From positions 62,001 to 126,000 of the forward strand of contig NZ_JARZAG010000014.1 of the NCBI RefSeq assembly GCF_029892155.1: 64,000 nucleotides of DNA, in the 5' to 3' direction. The translations under genes were made by a program, and so were the position numbers. Shown here in pieces: positions 53,811 to 63,012 of the stretch. The notes beneath the pieces are model-generated. The model searched no databases. It had not been told where the DNA came from and saw only the letters and a program-made list of their open reading frames with translations. This DNA comes from Kitasatospora sp. GAS204B (GTDB lineage Bacteria > Actinomycetota > Actinomycetes > Streptomycetales > Streptomycetaceae). The stretch's first letter is position 1. Each line of letters opens with the position of its first letter.

Positions 53811-56276
53811 TCATCGGGTGCTCCCTGGGGGGAGCTGGTGTGCCACGCCGGGCTGCACGGGCCTGCCTGTGCGGATCTCGAAGGGGTCCTCGCCTCTCGC
53901 CACTTGTTGCTCCCTGCCCTTGTGGTAGCGGGTGACCCAGGTGGCGATCTGGGCACGTGAGGTGAAGCCCAGTTTGGCGAGGATGTGCTCCACATGGGTC
54001 TCGGCGGTCCGTTGGGCGATCACCAGCCGGGAGGCGATCTCCTTGTTCGTCAGGCCCGCGGCCACCAGCGTGGCGACCTGCTGCTCCCGGGGGGTCAGCT
54101 TCTCGGTGTCCGGCAGCTGCTGAGGCCGCGGCTCGAGCTGTTCCAGTGCCAGGCCCACGCCCCATTCCAGGCTGCGCACCTGACCCATGTCGGAGGCGGC
54201 GCTGTACTTCTCGTGCGCCAGGGCGGCCTGGAGCGCTGCGATGGCCCGTCCACGGTGGGCGGTCACATGGAGCAGTCCGGCGACGTTGACGCCCCCCGAC
54301 AGCCAGGCGTACTGGGCCACGGCCAGCAACTGCGCAGCGCGTTCATCGGGATGGCGCCGCGTCTCGACCCAGCAGAAGACCTCCAGGCACATGGCCAGCC
54401 CCCATAGGTCCTGGAAACTCCACGTGAGGCGGATCGCTTCCTGCAGCAGCTGGCGCGCCTCATCGAGCGCACCGGCGTGATAGCGGACCAGCGCCATGAT
54501 GTAGAGGGAATGGGAGTGGAACCAGTAGGCGCTTGGCGGCTGCTCGAAGAGGAAGCGGCTGTGCTCAGTTGACTGGGGGCGCCCGGCGAGGGCCTCGCAT
54601 TCAGCCAGCCGCATGCTTGCGAGGGCGAGTTCCTCCCTCTGCCCCAGGAGCCGGTGTGTGGTCAGGGACTCCCGCAGAAGGTTGGCCGCTCGCTGGTACT
54701 CACCGTCGAAGATGTGCGCGAGCCCCAACGTGGACTGCAATCGGGCGTCTTCGGCCGGGTCCCTGAGCTCGGAGGCCAGGAAGGCGTAGGTGTCCAGGTG
54801 CCGGTGGGCACCGCGCCAGTCACCTTGCAGGAGGGACAGGACGGCGCCGGCGCGGTGGCCTCGGGCCTGAACGGCTTTGGTGGCGCCCGGCTGGGCCAGT
54901 GCCCGCTCCAGGAAAGCTCGACCCTGCGTCAACGAGGGCGTGTACAACCGCTGCTCCCAGAACGCGGCAGCCAGTCGGGTGGTCGCGCTGGGATCGGTGT
55001 TGTTGTCCAGGCAGTACTCCAGGGTGTCGATGATGTTGCGGTGTTCCACCTCCAGGCGCACCCGCCAGTCGGCCTGGTCGGGGCCCAGCCAGCCCAGTTC
55101 CATGTCCTTGGCCAGTGCCAGGCACCAGGTGCGGCGCTTGGCAGCCATGAGCTCGACCTCGTTCGCTTCGATCAGTCTCTCCTGGCCGTACAGACGCACG
55201 GTGTTCAGCAGCCGGTAGCGCGAGATGCCCTGCGTCTCGTCGCGCGCCACGACGGACTTCTCCACCAGAGCGGCGATCAAGTCGAAGACCTCGGCGTGGG
55301 AGATCGGGTCACCCGAGCAGACATCCTCCGCCGTCTCGAGCTCGAACCCCTCGGTGAACACCGACAGCCGCGCCCACATCAGTTGCTCCGCCGGTAGGCA
55401 CAGATCGTGGCTCCACTGAACCGCCGCGCGCAAGGACCGGTGGCGGGGGCACAGGTGGGCTCCCTTGGCCACGAGCAGCTCGAAGCGTTGGTCGAGGCGC
55501 TGGACGATCTGACGCACCGTCAGAACGGGCAGGCGGGCCGCGGCGAGTTCCAGGGCAAGTGGCAGGCCGTCCAGGCTCCGGCACAGTTCGACGATGGTGT
55601 CCAGGTCGCAGGAGTCGATGTCGAAGTCCGGCTGGTACGCCGTGGCGCGCTCAACGAAGAAGGCGAGGGCGTCGAACTGGACGAGCATCTCCCGTGACAG
55701 GGGGCCTGGTGGGGGCAGGGCCATCGGCGGGACGGGGACCATGTTCTCCCCCGCGATGCCCAGCGGCTGCCTGCTGGTGACGATCAATCGCAGGTACGGG
55801 ACGGCTGACAGCAGGTCCAGGGCCAGGCTCGCACACGCCTCGACCACGTGATCGCAGGTGTCGAGAATCAGCAAGCACTGCTGCCCGTGCACGCGCGCGG
55901 CCACGGCGGAGAGCGGATCCGGCTCCCGGGCCCCCTCGTCCTCGCCCAGCAGGGCGGCGTAGACGGCGTCAGCGACGTCCTCGGCAGCCGTCTCGTCCAG
56001 CTCCACCAGGAAGACCCCCGCGGGGAAGGCCCTGCGCAGTTCGGAGCCCACCTTCAGGGCCACCCTCGTCTTGCCCACGCCCGCCGGGCCGGTGAAGGTC
56101 ACCAGGCGGCTGTCCGAGAGCATCCGGCGGGCAGTGGTCAGCAATTGGCGCCGGCCAATGAAGGCGGTCATGGCCAGGCGGCTGCCCTGCTCGATGCCCT
56201 GCCCGCGTGCTCGCCCCTCGGGTTGCGAGCCACCCTCCAGGGTGTCCGCGGCGGGGGTGTCGGGATCCTTGGCCAC
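53811..56276 (-). CDS. LuxR-family regulator with NB-ARC/AAA ATPase
   Basis: An 821-residue protein with GTG start after AAGGAG. The ATPase (~40-330) has Walker A FTGPAGVGKTRVALKVGSEL, Walker B CLLILDTCDHVV, sensor LRLIVTSRQPLGI and LDGLPLALELAAARLPVLTV. A TPR-like helical region spans ~430-720. A LuxR helix-turn-helix follows (~740-800; LTPREQQVATLVAAGLTNKE then IASRLVIAQRTAETHVEHIL). It is the streptomycete LAL/BTAD-free NB-ARC type. It sits between two secreted cell-wall enzyme genes on the same strand and may regulate them, or respond to cell-wall signals. Confidence 0.92.
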   Translation of the reverse strand: MAKDPDTPAADTLEGGSQPEGRARGQGIEQGSRLAMTAFIGRRQLLTTARRMLSDSRLVTFTGPAGVGKTRVALKVGSELRRAFPAGVFLVELDETAAEDVADAVYAALLGEDEGAREPDPLSAVAARVHGQQCLLILDTCDHVVEACASLALDLLSAVPYLRLIVTSRQPLGIAGENMVPVPPMALPPPGPLSREMLVQFDALAFFVERATAYQPDFDIDSCDLDTIVELCRSLDGLPLALELAAARLPVLTVRQIVQRLDQRFELLVAKGAHLCPRHRSLRAAVQWSHDLCLPAEQLMWARLSVFTEGFELETAEDVCSGDPISHAEVFDLIAALVEKSVVARDETQGISRYRLLNTVRLYGQERLIEANEVELMAAKRRTWCLALAKDMELGWLGPDQADWRVRLEVEHRNIIDTLEYCLDNNTDPSATTRLAAAFWEQRLYTPSLTQGRAFLERALAQPGATKAVQARGHRAGAVLSLLQGDWRGAHRHLDTYAFLASELRDPAEDARLQSTLGLAHIFDGEYQRAANLLRESLTTHRLLGQREELALASMRLAECEALAGRPQSTEHSRFLFEQPPSAYWFHSHSLYIMALVRYHAGALDEARQLLQEAIRLTWSFQDLWGLAMCLEVFCWVETRRHPDERAAQLLAVAQYAWLSGGVNVAGLLHVTAHRGRAIAALQAALAHEKYSAASDMGQVRSLEWGVGLALEQLEPRPQQLPDTEKLTPREQQVATLVAAGLTNKEIASRLVIAQRTAETHVEHILAKLGFTSRAQIATWVTRYHKGREQQVARGEDPFEIRTGRPVQPGVAHQLPPGSTR

Positions 56277-56366
56277 CTCAGTGGTCTCCTTTGCTCGCAG
56301 CCGCGCAGCGGCTTGCTCGACGCAGCCGTCGTGGGCCGGGTGAGGTTCGGTCGGTCCGCGGTGTCG

Positions 56367-58076
56367 TCAGTGCGACGAGGGGGAGGGTGTCGTGCCGGCC
56401 CGCACGGGCGTTGCCGTGGCGGACTGGCTGCAGGCAGCGGGGGTGGGTACCGGGGAGATCGTGGGCGGCGGCGTGGCGGAGGGGCTGCCTGCCGCGGGGG
56501 CAGGGGAGGCGGCTGTGCCAGAACCAGGAGCGCGCACGGTGCACTCGGTGGTGGGTGCGGGCGCCGGGCGTACCGGTGTTGCGGACCGCTGGGTGCTCGT
56601 AGCCGGCGGGTTCGGAGTCGGGGTGGGCGGGACCTGTGGATCGCCGGTGCACTGGCCCAGGACCAGGGCGGAGCCCGGTGCCACGGTGGTGGGGGCGTTG
56701 GAGGGCCGGGACGCGGAGGCGGATGTCGGCGTCGCGCTCGAGGTGGAGGGGCTGGGAACGGGCCTGGTGCATGCGGCGGCTGGCGGGGAGCTGGGCGGCG
56801 CGCTGGGGGCGACGCCGGGAGGCGTGCCGGCGCTTGGTGCGGAGGTGGCGGGTGGCGTGGGCGCGGAGGCGGTGCTCGACGCCGGCCGTGACCCCACGGT
56901 CCGTGAAGGCGCGGGTATGGAGGAGGGGGCGGGAGCCGGTAGGGCGGCTATGGCGCCAGCGGGTGCGGTGGGCCCAGCCGGTGACGCCAGGGCAACGGAG
57001 GGGGCGGGTGCCGGTAGGGCGGCTATGGCCCCAGGGGGTGCGGTGGGCCCAGCCGGTGCCGCCTGGGCGAAGGGGGTGGAAGTGGTGGCGGGCAGAGCCG
57101 GAGTGCCGGACGGGCGGGGCGGGGCCGCTGATGGAGCCGGCGTCGTCACCGCTCTGGGCCCGGTGCTCGCGGAGCTGGGCGCGATGGGAAGAAGGGCCGG
57201 TGCGACGACGGGAGGCAGCGTCCTGACGGGATTGCCCAGGTAGGCCTGCTGCCAGGTCAGGACGGCCTGCAGGTATTGCTGCGAGGGGTTGTATCCGAGG
57301 ATGGCCTGGCGAAGGCCCTCGGAGGTGGACAGGTCAACCCTGTCGGCGCACAGGTAACGACCCGCGGCCAGCGAAGCGTCGAAGACGTTCTGGGGGTCGC
57401 CGGTCCCGGTGCCGTTGGCGCTGGCACCCCACTGCTTCCATGTCGAGGGCAGGAACTGCATCGGCCCGATCGCATGCGAGAACACCTTGTCACCGTCCCA
57501 ATGCCCGCCGTCAACGGCCGGAACCAGTGCGAAGCCTGAAGTGCCGTTCAGCGCTGGTCCGATGATGGGCGGAGTGGCGCGGCCGGAAGCGTCCACCTCG
57601 CCGCCGTCGGCGTGATCCGACTCGACGCGACCGATCGCGGCGAGCAGCTGCCACGACAAGTGACACGTCGGGTCGGCCAGTTGGACATTCACCGCGGCCT
57701 GTTGGTAAGCGGCGAACACCAGGGCCGGTATGCGGGTGTCCACGGTCGTCCCGAAGGCGGCCTGCACCGTCTGCACGGGCTGCACGGGCTGCACGAACAG
57801 GGGCTGCACGGCGAACGCGCTGGGCGGAACCGCGCCGATCCTCAGAGGCGAGCCGCCGGGTATGCCGGATATCCCGGGTATCGCGCTTCCCTCGGATATC
57901 CCGCTTCCCTCGGCCGGGGCCGGCTTGTGGGCCGGCGCCGCCTGCGCGGCCGTGCCGCCCAACGCTCCCGGAGTCGTTGCCGCCAGCCACGCGGTTGCGG
58001 CGACCAGTGCCCACGCCGCGGCCTGCAGCCGCACACTGCGCCGGCCCACCGGGCCGCGGATCCCCACGATCTTCAT
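56367..58076 (-). CDS. Secreted lytic transglycosylase-like protein with repetitive tail
   Basis: A 569-residue protein; ATG 58076 follows GGGAGG (TTG 58088 is an alternative). N-terminal export segment (LQAAAWALVAATAWLAATTP). The catalytic domain (~125-300) is of the MltB/RPF-like lytic transglycosylase type: WQLLAAIGRVESDHADGG with the catalytic Glu, HAIGPMQFLPSTWKQWGASA and FDASLAAGRYLCADRVDLST. The remaining ~270 residues are a Pro/Ala/Thr/Ser-rich tail with scattered Cys and a 25-residue repeat. It cleaves peptidoglycan glycan strands outside the cell. Confidence 0.88.
   Translation of the reverse strand: MKIVGIRGPVGRRSVRLQAAAWALVAATAWLAATTPGALGGTAAQAAPAHKPAPAEGSGISEGSAIPGISGIPGGSPLRIGAVPPSAFAVQPLFVQPVQPVQTVQAAFGTTVDTRIPALVFAAYQQAAVNVQLADPTCHLSWQLLAAIGRVESDHADGGEVDASGRATPPIIGPALNGTSGFALVPAVDGGHWDGDKVFSHAIGPMQFLPSTWKQWGASANGTGTGDPQNVFDASLAAGRYLCADRVDLSTSEGLRQAILGYNPSQQYLQAVLTWQQAYLGNPVRTLPPVVAPALLPIAPSSASTGPRAVTTPAPSAAPPRPSGTPALPATTSTPFAQAAPAGPTAPPGAIAALPAPAPSVALASPAGPTAPAGAIAALPAPAPSSIPAPSRTVGSRPASSTASAPTPPATSAPSAGTPPGVAPSAPPSSPPAAACTRPVPSPSTSSATPTSASASRPSNAPTTVAPGSALVLGQCTGDPQVPPTPTPNPPATSTQRSATPVRPAPAPTTECTVRAPGSGTAASPAPAAGSPSATPPPTISPVPTPAACSQSATATPVRAGTTPSPSSH
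56923..57072. repeat. 75-bp tandem repeat in the transglycosylase tail
   Basis: Two near-identical units begin at 56923 and 56998 (period 75 nt, 25 residues). Each encodes an AALPAPAPS-like segment joined to GPTAP-AGAI. It is in frame, so copy number can vary without disrupting the gene. Confidence 0.75.
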
Positions 58077-58455
58077 GCTGCCTCCCAACTTCTGAAGTCA
58101 GGCCTCGCATCGTCGTCGACCAGGCGCGGGCGCGAACCTTGGGGCAGGCAAGCCGCGCGATAGCCTCGCAAGCGCATCCGATCCGCCCTTCTGCCGTCCG
58201 AGCCCGGGTTCGCCGGGGTTTCCTGCCGGTCGGTGCGCTCGCGGCGCACGGTCCCCTGCATGGAAGAGGCCGCTTTCGGGCCGGTATGACGCTCTCCTCC
58301 CGTGCGAGCCGTGTTCCGGGCAGCCCGAGAAGACCCTCGGTCAACTCCGACAGGAACGTGGGGGTCTTGGCTGGGTTGTCAGACGCGAGGATGTCGCGTG
58401 TCGGGTCAGTCCTGAGCCCTCGGCCGTCCGCGCGGCGCGCTCTGGTGGGGCCCGC

Positions 58456-58719
58456 CTACATGCGCAGCCATCCCCCTTGCCTCTCGCTCTCGAGCTTCTG
58501 GCTTTCGTTCAGCATGTTCTGGCGAGCGATCTCCTCCGCTCGTCTCCGCTCATGGACTTGGGCGAGATGCTGGCGCTCCTTCTCCGCCCTTTCCTGCACG
58601 AGTCTCTGTTCCTCGTGGAGCCGGGCGATCTGCGCCTCATGCTCCCGCAGGCGGGCAGCCGAGGCCGCCGCCTCGGCGGAGAGATCCGGGGCCCATTCGT
58701 AGCGCTGTTGGTCGTCCAT
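58456..58719 (-). CDS. Small coiled-coil protein
   Basis: An 87-residue protein; ATG 58719 follows AGAAGGG. Apart from a short start (MDDQQRYEWAPDLSAEA) it is one long Glu/Arg/Gln heptad helix (REHEAQIARLHEEQRLVQER). No signal peptide or membrane segment. Its composition is like the 504-residue coiled-coil protein at 49991, suggesting related scaffolds. The 370-nt gap downstream (58077-58455) has no supported gene. Confidence 0.65.
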   Translation of the reverse strand: MDDQQRYEWAPDLSAEAAASAARLREHEAQIARLHEEQRLVQERAEKERQHLAQVHERRRAEEIARQNMLNESQKLESERQGGWLRM

Positions 58720-59178
58720 GGGGCGCACCCTTCTGTGCGTACAACGCGGTTGGCGGCCGCCGAGAGAACCCGACCTTCGCCGGCCGCGTTCCACGCGCTC
58801 TGCCGGGCAGCAAAAACCAGGCAGTCGCATTAGCACCCTAATCGACCCGTTTTTCCCAGAACACAGTTTGCGTGCCGGAATACGTACTTCCCCGGAGAGG
58901 CAATCGGCTACCGGCCCTCCGAAGCAATAGCCCTGCCACCGAAACGCGCGGCAGTGCAACCCGAGGCGCTCGACTTTGCGGCCCTCGACAACCCTGGAGC
59001 GCCTGCCATGCCCTTTTCTGCGGCCATCCGGGTGACGATCACGCACTTACAGGGGCGCCCGTCGTCTCGTCTCGTCATGCCACCGGGTCTATCGCCTTCT
59101 CGTCTAACGCATCGTCAGATTCGCAGTCCGTCCACCGGGGCGGCTGCTCTCCAACCACGTTCGTTAAGGAGGGCTCCC

Positions 59179-59316
59179 TTGTACGGAGCAAAAGGTGTCG
59201 GTGGCGCCGGAGCACTCGCGGCGACCGGTTTCCATTCCATGATGGCGCTGCTCGCCGTCGTCCTGCTGCTGAGCGGGATCATGACCGTGAGGTGGGTTCG
59301 GGCCCGGCGCGCGTAG
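59179..59316 (+). CDS. 45-residue microprotein with sorting-signal-like C-terminus
   Basis: TTG start at 59179 with AAGGAGG six bases upstream, an excellent site; no other start fits it. The peptide has a Gly/Ala-rich N-terminus (YGAKGVGGAGALAATGF), then a hydrophobic segment (MMALLAVVLLLSGIMTV) and a basic end (RWVRARRA). The order LAATG-hydrophobic-Arg cluster is that of an LPXTG-like/exosortase-like sorting signal, but there is no N-terminal signal peptide. It is followed by a glycosyltransferase and an exosortase-like gene, so it may be that enzyme's substrate (inference). The 58720-59178 gap upstream holds no other gene. Confidence 0.6.
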   Translation: MYGAKGVGGAGALAATGFHSMMALLAVVLLLSGIMTVRWVRARRA

Positions 59317-59357
59317 ACACGTCCCGCACCAGAGCAACCCCTGAAAGGCATACGCAC

Positions 59358-59501
59358 ATGCCCACCTCGAATCCGCCGGCTCCCCACGGCGGCGCGGAAC
59401 GTCACCGACTGCCGGGCGCACGGCGCCCCCGGCGGGCCCGTCCACCTCGTCCGCTCGCCGTCAGGCCCGCCGGTCGGCTGCTCCTGGGGGTGATCCGTTG
59501 A
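59358..59501 (+). CDS. Small basic protein upstream of GT2
   Basis: A 47-residue Arg/Pro-rich peptide (PTSNPPAPHGGAERHRLPGA); ATG 59358 has GAAAGG nine bases upstream. Its stop overlaps the TTG start of the GT2 gene (TTGA), so at least one function may be to couple translation of the glycosyltransferase. No known motif. Confidence 0.45.
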   Translation: MPTSNPPAPHGGAERHRLPGARRPRRARPPRPLAVRPAGRLLLGVIR

Positions 59502-60856
59502 CAGGGCTGAGCCTGGTCCAGGACACATCGGTCTTCATGGTCGTACTGTTCCTCAGCTACCTGGCCTCCATCCTCCTGCCGTTCCTTCGGCGCTCACCCA
59601 GTGCGCCCGGGCGCAGCGGCGACTTCGCGTGGCACCTCTTCGTCCCGTGCCGGGACGAAGAGGCGGTGATCGACCGTACCCTGCGCAACGTCCGCGAGGC
59701 CTTCCCCTTCTGCCACATCTGGGTGATCGACGACGCCAGCGAGGACGGCACCGCGGATGTCGTGGCCCGGCACGGCCTGGCCGACGAGCGTGTCCACCTC
59801 GTGCGCCGTATCCTGCCCGACGCGCGCACCGGAAAGGGCGACGCTCTCAACGCCGCCTACGAGCGCCTGGATCGCTTCCTTCCTCCCGGCACCGACCGCT
59901 CCAAGGTGATCGTCGGCGTGCTGGACGCCGACGGCCAACTCGCCCCCGACGCGCTGGACTATGTCGCAGCGCCTGAAGTGTTCGGCGACCCGGCGGTCGG
60001 CGGCGCCCAGATCAGCGTCTGGATGCGCAACCGCGACGAGCCCCATCCCCGCTGGGACCGGGGCCCCCTCTACAACAGCTTCTGCCGCCTGCTCGTGCGC
60101 ATGCAGGACCTGGAGTTCCGCACCACGATCGCCGCCATGCAGATGCTGCGCTCGCGCACCGGTTCGGTCGGCCTTGGCGGTAACGGCCAGTTCACCCGGC
60201 TGTCCGTCCTGGACACCATCGCGGCCACCCAGCAACGCCCCTGGCACGGAGCGCTCCTGGAGGACTACGAACTGGGCCTGCACATCCTGCTCGCCGGCTA
60301 CCAGAACCGTTACGTCCACGACACGCACGTCTCCCAGGAAGGCCTGCCGCAGATGCGGCGCCTGCTCGTCCAGCGCACCCGCTGGTCGCAGGGGAACATG
60401 CAGTGCTGCCGCTACCTGCCGGCCATCGTCCGGTCCAAGCACTTCTCCAGCGCCGGGGTCCTCGAGGCGGGCTACTTCCTGCTGCTGCCGTTCATCCAGC
60501 TGGCCGGCGCCGTCGTGTGGCCCGTGGTGTTCGCCACCATCCTGCGCCAGTTCCTGGAGAGCCCGCAGAGCGCACTGCCCTGGCTGCTGCAGTCCTGGTG
60601 GCTGATCGGCATGCTCCTCCTGCTCGGCGTCCTGCCGTTCGCGATCTGGGGACCGATCTACCGGCGACAGTGCGCACCGGAGGCGACCTTCACCACCTCG
60701 CTGGGATGGGGGCTGGCGCACTGGCTCTACGTCTACTACATGTACGTGTCCGTGGTGTACGCCTTCATCCGCCTCCTGCTGGGCCGCAGCGGCTGGGCCA
60801 AGACCCGCCGCAACGCCGAGAGGGTCGTCAGCGGCCCCATCGCCAAGGAGGCTTGA
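59498..60856 (+). CDS. Processive GT2 family glycosyltransferase
   Basis: A 452-residue protein with TTG start overlapping the preceding stop. One N-terminal helix (FMVVLFLSYLASILLPFL), then a GT-A catalytic domain (~45-290) with IWVIDDASEDGTADVVARHG, DADG (donor DxD), GALLEDYELGLHILLAGYQN (TED-like catalytic base) and VQRTRWSQGNMQCCRYLP (QxxRW product-binding motif). Three or four C-terminal helices follow. Such enzymes make polysaccharides such as cellulose, hyaluronan or PNAG and move them through the membrane. It is the centre of the exosortase-linked operon. Confidence 0.92.
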   Translation: MTGLSLVQDTSVFMVVLFLSYLASILLPFLRRSPSAPGRSGDFAWHLFVPCRDEEAVIDRTLRNVREAFPFCHIWVIDDASEDGTADVVARHGLADERVHLVRRILPDARTGKGDALNAAYERLDRFLPPGTDRSKVIVGVLDADGQLAPDALDYVAAPEVFGDPAVGGAQISVWMRNRDEPHPRWDRGPLYNSFCRLLVRMQDLEFRTTIAAMQMLRSRTGSVGLGGNGQFTRLSVLDTIAATQQRPWHGALLEDYELGLHILLAGYQNRYVHDTHVSQEGLPQMRRLLVQRTRWSQGNMQCCRYLPAIVRSKHFSSAGVLEAGYFLLLPFIQLAGAVVWPVVFATILRQFLESPQSALPWLLQSWWLIGMLLLLGVLPFAIWGPIYRRQCAPEATFTTSLGWGLAHWLYVYYMYVSVVYAFIRLLLGRSGWAKTRRNAERVVSGPIAKEA

Positions 60857-60956
60857 CCACACACCTCTTCTCACCACCCCGGGCTCCATGCCCGTTCGCC
60901 CTGCCACGAAAGGAGAGCGGCAACCGGCGACCACCCGCCGCCGCGACCGCGTTCCC

Positions 60957-61586
60957 ATGACGTCCAGCCCCCTGCGCCACTCCCCCCTCACCGCAGTGCG
61001 TCGCGCCGCGGTCCGCCTCACCGGCGCCCGCGCGCAACGCGTCCCGCATGTGGTGATGGGAGCGCTCCTGGCTCTCGCCACCCTCCTGCTGCTCCTGCGC
61101 CAGGCGGACTTCCGCTCCATGGAGGCCCGCGTCTGCGCCGACCTCATGGGCTCCGTCATGTCGGGCGGGAGCCAGTCGTCGGCCGACACCGTCTACGTCG
61201 GCATCGGCACCCGCGCACCGCTCGGCCTGAAGATCACCGCCGAGTGCACCGTCCTCATCCTTCTCGTCCCCCTGATGGCCGCCGGCACCGTCCTGATGGC
61301 CTGCACGCGCATCAGCCTGGCACGCATCACAGCCGCCCTGGCCGCCGCCGGCGTCATCATCATCGCGGCCAACCAGCTGCGACTCGCCCTGATCCTGCTC
61401 TTCATCCGCGCCTGGGGCATGCAGACGGGATACGAGATCAGCCACAAGTTCGTCGGATCGCTGGTCGCCCTGGCGGGATTCGCCCTCGGCTTCCTGGTCC
61501 TGTTCAAGATCCTGGGCCGACGCCCCCGCCCGCAGATGAGCCGCCCAGGTATCTCCAGCGGAAGCCCGGCGGAGTCGCAGATCTGA
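60957..61586 (+). CDS. Exosortase/archaeosortase-like transmembrane protease
   Basis: A 209-residue protein (a start at 60888 is possible; no strong site near 60957). About five to six helices. The triad of the exosortase superfamily is present: Cys97 in AECTVLILL, Arg142 in AANQLRLALILLF and His163 in YEISHKFVGSLVALAGFA. These enzymes cleave a C-terminal sorting signal and join the protein to a lipid or glycan. The gene follows GT2 by 100 nt on the same strand. The only sorting-signal-like peptide in the neighbourhood is the microprotein at 59179. Confidence 0.85.
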   Translation: MTSSPLRHSPLTAVRRAAVRLTGARAQRVPHVVMGALLALATLLLLLRQADFRSMEARVCADLMGSVMSGGSQSSADTVYVGIGTRAPLGLKITAECTVLILLVPLMAAGTVLMACTRISLARITAALAAAGVIIIAANQLRLALILLFIRAWGMQTGYEISHKFVGSLVALAGFALGFLVLFKILGRRPRPQMSRPGISSGSPAESQI

Positions 61587-61601
61587 CGCACCGTCACGGC
61601 A

Positions 61602-61675
61602 TGTGGCGACGGGTGCGCCGGCCCTTGCTCCCCTACCCCGAGGGGGGAGCAAGGCCCAGCGCACCCGTCGCCACA
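61602..61675. terminator. Long hairpin after the exosortase-like gene
   Basis: TGTGGCGACGGGTGCGC (61602-61618) pairs with 61659-61675, and within it CCTTGCTCCCC pairs with GGGGAGCAAGG (61644-61654). The stem is 17 plus 11 bp with small internal loops. It lies 16 nt after the stop codon and probably terminates the GT2-exosortase transcript. Confidence 0.75.
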
Positions 61676-61797
61676 CCGTGCGGACCCTGCACACCTGGCC
61701 ACACGCTCCGGGGTTGCGGAAGCACCGACAGGCCAGGGCCCGACAATCCACTTCCAGGGCACCACCGGCGCCCCCTCTCAGGCCGGCGGTCATCTCC

Positions 61798-62640
61798 ATG
61801 CACACCATGCACTTCACCTGGCAGTTGCTCGGGGCTTTGTCCCTGACGGTGCTCCTCGAGGCCTACGGGGCCCATCGCATGGGGTGGAAGCGGGCCGCAA
61901 CAGGCCTACGCGAAACCGGGGTACTGTTCGCACTGGTCAGCCTGTGGCTTTTCGTCAGCAGCCTGGCACCGGAGCGGGCTGACGAGGCCATCCAACGCGC
62001 CCAATGGATCCACCACACCGAACTACGACTCGGGCTGCCGAACGAAGCATCATGGCAGCACTGGATCCTCCCCCACCCACTGCTCGTGCGGGCTGCCAAC
62101 CTCTACTACGAGGTCATGCACATCGCCGTCTTCTGCGCTGTCCTCGCGTGGATCATCGTCCGGCATCGCAGCTTCTACCCGTGGGCCAGGACAAGCCTGG
62201 TCATGGTCACCGGAGCATGCCTGCTCATCGAACTCATCCCGGTGGCCCCGCCGCGGTTCCTCAGTGGTGACGGATTCGTCGACCTGGGAGCCAAGTACCA
62301 CCAGTCCATCTACAGCACCGCACTGCTCAAACACCTGCTGGCGGCCGACAGCCTGTCCGCCATGCCCTCGGTGCATGTCGCCTGGGCGGGACTGGCTGCC
62401 CTCCTCAGCGTGTACATCAGTCGAAGCCCGTGGCGATGGCTGCTGCTGCTCCACCCCTTGACCACCTTCGTCGTCGTCGTGGTGACGGCCAATCACTTCT
62501 GGGCTGACGGCATCGTGGCCATGCTTCTCCTCACCCTCATGTACCCGGCCAGGACCGTCGCCGAGAGGCTGTCCGCGCGCGCTCTCACCAAGTCTGGGGC
62601 AGCCCGCAAGGACACCTCCGAACTGCCGCGCGCCGACTGA
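61798..62640 (+). CDS. PAP2-superfamily membrane phosphatase
   Basis: A 280-residue protein; ATG 61798 is chosen because upstream frame is low-complexity and reads through the terminator. About six transmembrane helices. PAP2 motifs are present: APPRFLSGDGFVDLG region, SLSAMPSVHVAWAGLAALLS (PSxH) and VTANHFWADGIVAML (HxxxD). The family removes phosphate from lipids or lipid-linked sugars (for example undecaprenyl pyrophosphate), recycling the carrier for polymer export. It follows the exosortase-like gene after a hairpin. Confidence 0.88.
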   Translation: MHTMHFTWQLLGALSLTVLLEAYGAHRMGWKRAATGLRETGVLFALVSLWLFVSSLAPERADEAIQRAQWIHHTELRLGLPNEASWQHWILPHPLLVRAANLYYEVMHIAVFCAVLAWIIVRHRSFYPWARTSLVMVTGACLLIELIPVAPPRFLSGDGFVDLGAKYHQSIYSTALLKHLLAADSLSAMPSVHVAWAGLAALLSVYISRSPWRWLLLLHPLTTFVVVVVTANHFWADGIVAMLLLTLMYPARTVAERLSARALTKSGAARKDTSELPRAD

Positions 62641-63012
62641 GATCCGCACGATCAGCAGCACGCCGTGCCGCGATGGCATCGCCCACGAACGACAGCACAG
62701 GGGAAGTCACCCGCAACAGCTCCGCAGGAGCCATGGCCGCCAGCGGCAGAGGTCCGGCGCACCGAAGCTCCCTTCTTTCAGGGCGACTTGGCAAGCCGCT
62801 GCATCCCCTGACCGAGCTTCGCCGTGTTCCCGCACGGCCACTGCCGACCGCTCCGGCCTGCCGGCCCGCATGATCACCACGCGCTGAACGCCCGCCGCAC
62901 CGCCAGGGGTATGGCCGCTCAACATACGTAGACCGATCGTGACTTCCCCCGTCCCTGCCCGCTAAGCGGGCTGTGACGATTGCAGGGAAATCCCTAGCAA
63001 AGGGGAGTTGAA

